A stretch of DNA of 34,560 bases. It comes from Hungatella sp. UBA3402. GTDB lineage: Bacteria > Bacillota > Clostridia > Lachnospirales > Lachnospiraceae. The DNA lies in the NCBI GenBank assembly GCA_002358555.1, contig DEPC01000258.1, forward strand, positions 1-34,560. Reading direction: 5' to 3'. Below the pieces are notes generated by a model. The model did no database searches. It saw only the letters and a list, made by a program, of their open reading frames with translations, and was not told the DNA's origin. Both the position numbers and the translations under genes were made by a program. Positions 16,126 through 23,155 of the stretch are shown piece after piece (positions within the stretch are counted from its first letter, which is position 1; the number at the start of each line of letters is the position of its first letter).

Positions 16126-17970
16126 ATGAAAAATTCTTATGATATTGCAGTGATAGGAGAATCTATGGCTGGAAAAAGTACTTGGATATCCAGTCTTTTC
16201 AGAGATGATATTGGAAAAAAGCTGGGAAGCGAAATCTTAAAAAATACGATTGGACAGACAAAGATTACAATACGCTATATTTTACATAATAAAGAATATT
16301 TTGGAATTGGGGATATTAGATGTAACTGCGAACATATGGCCCAATGTATAAAAGAAAAGAAATCTGAAAAAGCTGTTAAGATTATAAAAGAAGTTCTGAA
16401 AATTCCAAGTGAATGTTGTTCTGGCAAGGAAGAAGAAATAGCAGAAAAGTTAAAGAAGTACTTTGAAAGTGATAATTATCAGCATCTTTTAAAAAGTCTG
16501 TGTCCATTTGACCTTATTTCTAAGTTAGCTAATGAATTGAGTATTGGAGAATCAGGCATGATTTCTCATATAGCAATTTCCGGACCAGCTAATGATGCCA
16601 CCATAAAAATTCTTCAAGATTATCATTTAGAGGAAATTACAATCCGTGATACAAGAGGATTTCTTGATGAATCAGAAGAAAAAATGCAGGAATATCTAAA
16701 TCATGCCAAAAGAGAGCGAGAAAAAAAGGAAAGTGATAAAACAGTTATCAATCCTCTTACAGAGGAAGAAAAAAGGAAACAATATTTACAGCAGTTATTA
16801 GATGATAGAGATGTAAATGGAATTGATGCATGTATCATCATGGCTAAGGGCGGTTCTAATGCATTAAATAAAAGAAATAATAAAAGTATTTATGGCCCAT
16901 TAATAAAAAATATGTTGGAGAAATATCCTACATTTTTGGTAATAAGGGCAGATAAAATTACAGAAGTTTATGATGAAAATCCAGATATTTCTTATAAAGA
17001 GGCAATAGCGAAAGATGAAAAGGGGCAGTTTATTCTGCTTGGAAGGCGGTTTAGTGGCTTTAAAGAGCTGCGTGCTCTATTAAAAGACTATGGATTATTT
17101 GAAAAATCTGATAATTTGCAAACTGATATTGCCAGAAAACATTATAAAGAACTGGTCTTAGCAGAGGTAGATTTATCAGAATCTGACCAGCAAGAGATAG
17201 GCGAAATTAATTTAACCGAAATAATTACATTATATAGAAAAACTGCTTTGGGAGCCTTAACAGAGATATTAAGTGGTATTCAAGAATATTTTAAAAATAT
17301 AGAAATAGCAAATTCTTGTTTGAAAGCTTTAAGTAAAAAGCAGCCAGAAATTTTGAAACAATTGTTTGATGAGCATTTTGACCGTAATATTTATAAATAT
17401 AGTGATAATTGGGGATTTACCAATGGGTTATTTGAGTATGTGACAAAATATCTTTCTGATAAAGTGGCTGCAGAGCCTTATTATGGAAATATGGTGGGAA
17501 TTTTTGGTGGACTTACGACATGGATACCAGGAGAAGGAAGGGTAGGACAAGCGGCGATTGATTTCTTACAAACAGCATACAAAGTTCAGGAAAATCTATT
17601 TCCAAAACTAGTGAATGGGTTGGAGCCAGAAATAAGATTATATGCAGAACAAAGATATACCAAAGAAAAAGACATACAGGAAGCAGTTATATTATTAAAA
17701 AGAAATATACTTTTAAAATACCGAAGAGATATGGATACCAATTTTGAACGGCTTTCTTGTACATCTCGTATGATTCCAAGGTATTATCTGGAAATAGCAT
17801 GTGAGCAGGTGAAGCAGGAGTTAGAAGTTAGGCCAGGTTATATTGGAAAATATCTTAAAGAATTAGAAACAAAATTCGCAGATGAAAGATGGCTGCAGGA
17901 TAGATATCAAATGTCAGTAGTAAAGAGGGTATTGTGGTATTTAGTTTGCAGCGGGAAAAATTACCAATGA
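16126..17970 (+). CDS. Orphan large P-loop GTPase, unknown function
   Basis: The product is 614 residues, intact and without membrane segments. The G1 loop is GESMAGKST (11-19). TIGQTKITIRY (41-51) could be the G2/switch I Thr region. DTRG (175-178) fits G3, and LVIRADKITE (271-280) could hold a degenerate G4. Between G1 and G3 lies a Cys/His-rich stretch (C66, C68, H70, C74, C97, C98) and a long helical insert. The C-terminal 350 residues are mostly helical and contain GNMVGIFGGLTTWIPGEGRVGQAA, a possible amphipathic or hydrophobic hairpin. This layout recalls dynamin-like or septin/IRG-type GTPases, but I do not recognise the family. The ribosome site AAGAGGAG fits the ATG. The region is AT-rich compared with its neighbours, which may mean transfer. 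No partner gene is adjacent. Confidence 0.75.
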   Translation: MKNSYDIAVIGESMAGKSTWISSLFRDDIGKKLGSEILKNTIGQTKITIRYILHNKEYFGIGDIRCNCEHMAQCIKEKKSEKAVKIIKEVLKIPSECCSGKEEEIAEKLKKYFESDNYQHLLKSLCPFDLISKLANELSIGESGMISHIAISGPANDATIKILQDYHLEEITIRDTRGFLDESEEKMQEYLNHAKREREKKESDKTVINPLTEEEKRKQYLQQLLDDRDVNGIDACIIMAKGGSNALNKRNNKSIYGPLIKNMLEKYPTFLVIRADKITEVYDENPDISYKEAIAKDEKGQFILLGRRFSGFKELRALLKDYGLFEKSDNLQTDIARKHYKELVLAEVDLSESDQQEIGEINLTEIITLYRKTALGALTEILSGIQEYFKNIEIANSCLKALSKKQPEILKQLFDEHFDRNIYKYSDNWGFTNGLFEYVTKYLSDKVAAEPYYGNMVGIFGGLTTWIPGEGRVGQAAIDFLQTAYKVQENLFPKLVNGLEPEIRLYAEQRYTKEKDIQEAVILLKRNILLKYRRDMDTNFERLSCTSRMIPRYYLEIACEQVKQELEVRPGYIGKYLKELETKFADERWLQDRYQMSVVKRVLWYLVCSGKNYQ

Positions 17971-18082
17971 TAGATAAAAGCCATACTGGAATTCCTGATT
18001 GGATTATTAAGTTTATGTCTCATACGCTTCCATAACAGTCAAGAAACTGTAGATAATTATAAGTAGAGAATACAAAATAACA

Positions 18083-18111
18083 TTGTTTTTGGAAAGTTTC
18101 CCATATATAAT
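18083..18111 (+). promoter_or_regulatory. sigma-A promoter of galE
   Basis: TTGTTT (18083-18088), 17 bases, then a perfect TATAAT (18106-18111). The start would be near 18118, giving a leader of about 104 bases. Confidence 0.65.
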
Positions 18112-18124
18112 AGAAAAGAAGGCA

Positions 18125-18193
18125 TGTTCTGTACTGCTAGGCTGCGTCTGAAAATTCATTTCTGCGATTATCTGTACGCCCTAGAACAGAACA
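18125..18193 (+). promoter_or_regulatory. Imperfect long hairpin in the galE leader
   Basis: TGTTCTG (18125-18131) pairs with CAGAACA (18187-18193), CTAGG (18137-18141) with CCTAG (18180-18184), and CGT with ACG further in. The loop segment 18144-18180 resembles part of the lon leader. The structure ends about 15 bases before the galE ribosome site. It could be regulatory or a decayed repeat. Confidence 0.5.
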
Positions 18194-18221
18194 CTCTTGA
18201 AAAAGAAATGGAGGGAATACT

Positions 18222-19241
18222 ATGGCAATCTTGGTAACAGGTGGCGCCGGATATATTGGAAGCCACACATGTGTTGAACTGCTGAATGCAGGCTATGATG
18301 TAGTTGTCCTGGATAATTTGTGCAATTCCTGTAAAGAATCTGTGAATCGTGTGGAAGAGATTACAGGGAAAAAGGTAACTTTTTATGAGGCTGACCTTTT
18401 AGACCAGCCAGCAGTAAAACGGGTATTTGACAATGAAAAGATAGAGTCTGTCATTCATTTTGCAGGACTTAAGGCAGTCGGTGAGTCTGTATATAAGCCT
18501 CTGGAATATTATCATAATAATATCACAGGGACATTGATTTTATGTGATGAGATGAGGAAACATAATGTAAAAAGCATTGTGTTCAGTTCTTCTGCCACAG
18601 TATATGGCAATCCAGCTTTTGTACCGATTACAGAAGAATGTCCAAAAGGGGAAATTACCAATCCTTATGGACGTACCAAGGGGATGCTTGAACAGGTATT
18701 GACAGATTTACACACAGCAGATCCAGAATGGCAGGTTATGCTTCTTCGGTATTTTAATCCTATTGGTGCCCATGAATCAGGAAGAATCGGCGAGAATCCT
18801 AAAGGAATTCCAAACAATCTGCTCCCATATATTACCCAAGTGGCTGTGGGCAAGCTGGTATGTCTTGGAGTGTTTGGCAATGATTATGATACGCCAGACG
18901 GAACCTGTGTAAGAGATTATATCCATGTAGTGGACTTAGCAGACGGACATGTGAAGGCATTACAGAAACTGGAAAAGAGCGAAGGTGGAGTGTGGATTTA
19001 TAATCTGGGTACAGGAACTGGATATAGTGTTTTGGATGTCATCAATGCCTTTGAGGAAGCGAATGAATTAAAAATTAACTATGTGTTCAAAGACCGTAGG
19101 CCTGGAGATGTGCCAGCTTGCTATGCTGACCCAGCTAAGGCAAAAGCAGAGCTTGGCTGGGTAGCAAAGCGTGGAATTAAGGAGATGTGCCAGGATTCCT
19201 GGAGATGGCAGAAAAATAATCCAGCAGGATATGAGGAATAA
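18222..19241 (+). CDS. galE: UDP-glucose 4-epimerase
   Basis: This 339-residue short-chain dehydrogenase-type enzyme interconverts UDP-glucose and UDP-galactose for galactose use and surface glycan synthesis. The NAD-binding motif GGAGYIG is at residues 7-13. Catalytic Ser124 (FSSSATVYG), Tyr149 and Lys153 (NPYGRTKG) fall at the same numbers as in E. coli GalE. TPDGTCVRDYIHVVDLADGH is also typical. ATGGAGGG precedes the start at a usual distance. It has its own promoter and terminator, so it is monocistronic here. Confidence 0.96.
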   Translation: MAILVTGGAGYIGSHTCVELLNAGYDVVVLDNLCNSCKESVNRVEEITGKKVTFYEADLLDQPAVKRVFDNEKIESVIHFAGLKAVGESVYKPLEYYHNNITGTLILCDEMRKHNVKSIVFSSSATVYGNPAFVPITEECPKGEITNPYGRTKGMLEQVLTDLHTADPEWQVMLLRYFNPIGAHESGRIGENPKGIPNNLLPYITQVAVGKLVCLGVFGNDYDTPDGTCVRDYIHVVDLADGHVKALQKLEKSEGGVWIYNLGTGTGYSVLDVINAFEEANELKINYVFKDRRPGDVPACYADPAKAKAELGWVAKRGIKEMCQDSWRWQKNNPAGYEE

Positions 19242-19286
19242 AAAAAGAACATTGAATGAGGGAGAAATAAAGTAATAATAAGCAAG

Positions 19287-19313
19287 AAAGGGTGTCTGAA
19301 GGCATCCTTTTTT
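19287..19313 (+). terminator. Rho-independent terminator of galE
   Basis: AAAGGGTGTC (19287-19296) pairs with GGCATCCTTT (19301-19310) through two wobbles around the loop TGAA, then T to 19313. Outer complementarity (ATAAGC/GCTTAT) lengthens the stem. Confidence 0.8.
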
Positions 19314-19349
19314 CGCTTATTGAGCTTTAAAATCCCTCTAAAGTGCTTC

Positions 19350-19378
19350 TTGTATTTCCAGAAAACCTATGCTATAAT
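19350..19378 (+). promoter_or_regulatory. sigma-A promoter of tig
   Basis: TTGTAT (19350-19355), exactly 17 bases, then TATAAT (19373-19378) preceded by TGC as in an extended -10. The leader to the tig start is about 62 bases. No CtsR or CIRCE operator is visible near it. Confidence 0.8.
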
Positions 19379-19446
19379 GCTAAATTGAAGTGTAGCGCCC
19401 AAGCGGAGTAGGCGATTCACATATAGATTAAGGAGGAACCCATAAC

Positions 19447-20733
19447 ATGAGTTTACAGGTAGAGAATTTAGAGAAAAATATGGCAAAGCTTACAGTGGAA
19501 GTACCAGCTGAGCAGTTTGATGCTGCGATTAAGTCTGCCTATAATAAGAACAAAGGCCGTTTCGCCATTCCAGGCTTCCGCAAGGGGAAAGCTCCTCTTG
19601 CCATGATAGAGAAAATGTATGGCTTAGAAGTATTTTTTGAGGATGCTGCCAATATTGTATTGGACGCTACTTATGAAGATGCTGCTGATGAGAGTGGATT
19701 GGATATTGTATCCAGACCAGAGGTTTCCCTGGTACAGATTGAAAAAGGAAAGCCATTTATTTATACTGCAACCGTGGCTGTGAAACCAGAGGTTACATTA
19801 GGCCAATATAAAGGGATTGAGGTAGAGAAGGCAACAGCCGAGGTTACTGACGAAGATGTGGAAGCAGAACTGAAGAAAGTTCAAGACCAGAACTCCAGGC
19901 TCTTGACTGTGGAAGACAGACCAATACAAGATGGAGATGAAGCAGTTATTGATTTTGAAGGCTTTATAGATGGCAAGGCTTTTGACGGCGGTAAGGCAGA
20001 AGATTATAATCTGGTAATCGGTTCTCATTCATTCATTGATACGTTTGAAGAGCAGCTTATAGGAAAGAATATTGGAGAAGAATGCCAGGTTGAGGTGACT
20101 TTCCCAGAAAAATACCATGTAGCAGATTTAGCTGAAAAACCGGCTGTATTTAAAGTAACTATCAAAGAGATTAAGGTAAAGGAATTACCCGAAATCAATG
20201 ACGAATTTGCCGGAGAGGTTTCCGATTTTGAGACATTAGATGAATATAAAGCAGATATCAAGGCGAAACTTTTAAAGACGAAAGAGAAACAAGCTATTAC
20301 AGAGAATGAAAACCGCGTAGTAGAAAAAGTAGTGGCAGGTGCAACTATGGAGATTCCAGAGCCCATGATTGAAACTCAAGTGCAAACGATGATTAATGAC
20401 TATGCACGGAGAATCCAGGGACAGGGAATGTCCTTCAGCGAGTATTTGAAATTTACAGGAACCAGCATCGAACAGCTTAAAAATCAGGCCAGACCCCAGG
20501 CTGAACGGACAATCCGTACTAGACTGGTATTAGAGACTGTGGCAAAGACAGAAAATATCCAAGTTTCTGAGGAAAAATTAGAAGAAGAAATCAAGAACAT
20601 GGCCAATGCATACAGAATTGATGTAGAGCGTGCAAAACAGCGCATGGGAGAAGAGGGATTAGAGCAGATGAAGGAAGATTTAGCTGTTCAGGAGGCTGTA
20701 GATTTCCTTGTAGCAGAGGCAAAATTAGTATAA
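19447..20733 (+). CDS. tig: Trigger factor, ribosome-associated chaperone and PPIase
   Basis: The product is 428 residues, full length for the family. The N-terminal domain has the ribosome-binding signature GFRKGKAP (43-50), which docks near the polypeptide exit. A central FKBP-type prolyl isomerase domain (about 150-245) contains GDEAVIDFEGFIDGKAFDGGKAEDYNLVIGS. The rest is the helical substrate-cradling C-terminal domain. It folds nascent chains in the cytosol. GGAGGAA lies upstream of the ATG. It begins the tig-clpP-clpX-lon-engB quality-control block, with clpP 35 bases downstream. Confidence 0.97.
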   Translation: MSLQVENLEKNMAKLTVEVPAEQFDAAIKSAYNKNKGRFAIPGFRKGKAPLAMIEKMYGLEVFFEDAANIVLDATYEDAADESGLDIVSRPEVSLVQIEKGKPFIYTATVAVKPEVTLGQYKGIEVEKATAEVTDEDVEAELKKVQDQNSRLLTVEDRPIQDGDEAVIDFEGFIDGKAFDGGKAEDYNLVIGSHSFIDTFEEQLIGKNIGEECQVEVTFPEKYHVADLAEKPAVFKVTIKEIKVKELPEINDEFAGEVSDFETLDEYKADIKAKLLKTKEKQAITENENRVVEKVVAGATMEIPEPMIETQVQTMINDYARRIQGQGMSFSEYLKFTGTSIEQLKNQARPQAERTIRTRLVLETVAKTENIQVSEEKLEEEIKNMANAYRIDVERAKQRMGEEGLEQMKEDLAVQEAVDFLVAEAKLV

Positions 20734-20768
20734 GATAAGCAGTAATAGAAAGAGTGGAGGGAGTAAGG

Positions 20769-21350
20769 ATGAGTTTAGTTCCATATGTCCTTGAGCAGAC
20801 TAGCAGGGGAGAGCGTACCTATGATATTTATTCTCGCTTGCTGAAAGACAGAATTATCTTTTTGGGCGAGGAAGTGTCAGATGTATCTGCCAGCCTAATT
20901 GTGGCGCAGTTATTATTTTTGGAGTCAGAAGATCCTGGAAAAGATATCAACCTATATATCAACAGCCCAGGTGGTTCTGTGACAGCAGGTATGGCTATCT
21001 ATGATACCATGAATTATATCAAGTGTGATGTGTCTACTGTATGTATTGGTATGGCGGCCAGCATGGGAGCATTTCTGTTAGCTGGAGGCGCTAAAGGAAA
21101 GAGATTTGCTCTTCCCAATGCTGAAGTAATGATTCATCAGCCATCAGGAGGAGCAAAAGGTCAGGCTACAGAGATTAAGATTGTAGCAGAGAAAATTTTG
21201 CAGACCAGAAGAAAACTCAATGAAATCCTGGCTGCCAATACAGGTCAACCCATTGAAGTGATTGAACGGGATACGGAACGAGACAATTATATGACTGCTG
21301 AAGAAGCCAAAGCTTATGGGCTGATTGATTCAGTACTTGAGAAGCATTAG
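20769..21350 (+). CDS. clpP: ATP-dependent Clp protease proteolytic subunit
   Basis: The product has 193 residues. Counting from the ATG at 20769, the catalytic triad falls at Ser98 (GMAASMGAF), His123 (MIHQP) and Asp172 (ERDN), the expected ClpP positions. This supports that start over the in-frame GTG at 20754, which overlaps the GGAGG site. The tetradecameric chamber degrades proteins unfolded by ClpX or another Clp ATPase. A short propeptide may be removed. It probably shares the tig promoter. Confidence 0.97.
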   Translation: MSLVPYVLEQTSRGERTYDIYSRLLKDRIIFLGEEVSDVSASLIVAQLLFLESEDPGKDINLYINSPGGSVTAGMAIYDTMNYIKCDVSTVCIGMAASMGAFLLAGGAKGKRFALPNAEVMIHQPSGGAKGQATEIKIVAEKILQTRRKLNEILAANTGQPIEVIERDTERDNYMTAEEAKAYGLIDSVLEKH

Positions 21351-21623
21351 TATTCTATATAGATTTACTATGAAAGTCCTAGACAGTAACCATGATAAGA
21401 GCAAGCTTACTTGTATCGAATCATGGATATCAGGTAGACAAGTCAGTATGAGCAAGCAGGACATCAGGCCGAATTGCGAATATTGGCATCAACTGTATGA
21501 GTTTGAAGGACAAAGCAGTTGGCTTTCATAGAGGGCTGGTGCAGCATCAAAAGTTGTATGAATGTTTAGAGAAACATTGTCCCATGGATTATAAGGAAGA
21601 AAAGGAGAATAGAGGTGGGAAGA
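21351..21623. other. clpP-clpX gap with coding-like but broken sequence
   Basis: The gap is 273 bases and visibly richer in G and C than the other intergenic regions. No frame is convincingly intact. One frame, from the ATG at 21497 to a stop at 21646, would give 49 residues (starting MSLKDKAVGF) and overlap the clpX start, but it lacks a ribosome site. Upstream, other frames read short plausible peptides separated by stops. I read it as a possible remnant of a small gene. No promoter or terminator is clear, so clpX may be read through from clpP. Confidence 0.3.
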
Positions 21624-22925
21624 ATGCCAGGCAGAATGGAGGATAAAGTCCGCTGCTCTTTCTGTGGAAAAACTCAAGAGCAGGTCCGCAAGATGATTGC
21701 AGGCTCCAATGGTGTGTACATCTGTGATGAATGTATTGACCTATGTGCAGAGATTCTGGAAGAAGAACTGGATGGAGAGGAATTTATCAAAGAAGATGTC
21801 AATGAAATCAACCTGTTAAAACCAAAGGAAATCAAGGCATTTTTAGATGAATATGTGATTGGACAGGACGAGGCAAAAAAGGTTCTATCTGTAGCTGTAT
21901 ATAATCACTACAAGAGAATCACATCTATGAAGAATATGGATGTGGACGTACAGAAAAGCAATATTTTGATGCTGGGACCTACAGGATCAGGAAAGACATA
22001 TCTTGCTCAAACATTGGCAAAGATGCTCAATGTACCATTTGCCATTGCGGATGCCACTGCTCTGACAGAAGCTGGCTATGTAGGTGAAGACGTGGAAAAT
22101 ATTCTGTTAAAGTTGATTCAGGCGGCTGATTATGATATCCATAAGGCAGAATACGGAATTATCTATATCGATGAGATTGACAAGATAACCAAGAAATCTG
22201 AAAATGTGTCTATTACTAGAGATGTATCAGGCGAAGGAGTGCAGCAAGCACTTTTAAAGATTTTGGAGGGAACTGTGGCAAGTGTTCCTCCCCAGGGAGG
22301 AAGAAAGCATCCTCATCAGGAGCTTTTACAGATTGATACCACCAATATTTTGTTTATCTGTGGCGGAGCTTTTGATGGTTTGGAAAAGATTATTCAGAAT
22401 CGTATCAGTAAGAGTTCGATTGGCTTTAATGCAGAGGTTGTGGATAAGAAAGCTACAGATATTGACAAACTGTTAAAGCAAGTAGAAGCTCAGGATTTGA
22501 TAAAGTTCGGATTGATTCCAGAGTTTATTGGACGTGTTCCAGTGACCGTTTCTCTAGAGCTTTTATCAGAAGAGGCACTTCTGCGTATTTTGAGAGAGCC
22601 GAAAAATGCTCTGGTAAAGCAATATCAAAAATTGTTTGAGATGGATGATGTCAAGCTGGAGTTTAAAGAAGAGGCATTAAGGGCCATTGCAAGAATGGCT
22701 ATGGAGAGAAAGACAGGAGCAAGAGGACTTCGCTCTATTATGGAATCAGCTATCATGGAATTGATGTATGAAGTGCCTTCTGACAGCAGCATCGGCATCT
22801 GTACGATTACTCAGGGAGTGATAGATAAGACTGGAGAACCAGAGATTGTCTATCGGGATATGGCTGTTCCCAAAAAAACTTTGAGCCAGAGATTTAAGAA
22901 AGATAGGCCAGGAGAGATTGCATAA
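21624..22925 (+). CDS. clpX: ATP-dependent Clp protease ATP-binding subunit ClpX
   Basis: The product has 433 residues. The N-terminal zinc-binding domain has C11, C14, C34 and C37 (CSFC, CDEC). The AAA+ module has Walker A GPTGSGKT (118-125), Walker B YIDEID (181-186) and the pore/sensor segments. The IGF loop at 266-268 (SKSSIGFNA) docks onto ClpP. It unfolds tagged substrates and feeds them to ClpP in the cytosol. The ATG at 21624 has AGGTGG five bases upstream; the GTG at 21615 lies inside that site. It ends at a strong terminator. Confidence 0.97.
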   Translation: MPGRMEDKVRCSFCGKTQEQVRKMIAGSNGVYICDECIDLCAEILEEELDGEEFIKEDVNEINLLKPKEIKAFLDEYVIGQDEAKKVLSVAVYNHYKRITSMKNMDVDVQKSNILMLGPTGSGKTYLAQTLAKMLNVPFAIADATALTEAGYVGEDVENILLKLIQAADYDIHKAEYGIIYIDEIDKITKKSENVSITRDVSGEGVQQALLKILEGTVASVPPQGGRKHPHQELLQIDTTNILFICGGAFDGLEKIIQNRISKSSIGFNAEVVDKKATDIDKLLKQVEAQDLIKFGLIPEFIGRVPVTVSLELLSEEALLRILREPKNALVKQYQKLFEMDDVKLEFKEEALRAIARMAMERKTGARGLRSIMESAIMELMYEVPSDSSIGICTITQGVIDKTGEPEIVYRDMAVPKKTLSQRFKKDRPGEIA

Positions 22926-22944
22926 TTGTATGGTTAATAATAAG

Positions 22945-22971
22945 ATGGGAGCTTTTCGCTCCCATTTTTTT
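22945..22971 (+). terminator. Rho-independent terminator of clpX
   Basis: A perfect ATGGGAGC/GCTCCCAT stem around TTTTC is followed by seven T. It separates tig-clpP-clpX from lon-engB. Confidence 0.92.
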
Positions 22972-22984
22972 GCAAATTATTTTA

Positions 22985-23120
22985 GGGAGTGTCTGAAAAC
23001 TGCATTCTGACAGATATGCATCACAATTTATGAGAGGTTTGTCTCAAATGAAGGAAGTATAATAGGCTATATTGAGTGAATTTGAGGGAACATGCAGATA
23101 GCAGAAATGAGTTCACTTTC
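22985..23120. repeat. lon leader with imperfect inverted repeat
   Basis: GTCTGAAAACTGCATTCTG and following bases (22991-23020) resemble the reverse complement of 23091-23120. The latter contains TCATTTCTGC and TATCTG on the minus strand, which also occur in the galE leader (18144-18180). The arms are imperfect. A TATAAT at 23058-23063 with a weak -35 may be the lon promoter. A degraded dispersed repeat is the most economical reading. Confidence 0.4.
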
Positions 23121-23155
23121 TAAGAAATAGAGATAAGATACAGGAAAGAAGGCAT

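Noticed and set aside
21325..21531. 68-residue open frame between clpP and clpX
   Set aside because: It begins inside clpP, has no ribosome site, and no domain is recognisable; it is treated as part of a possible gene remnant instead.
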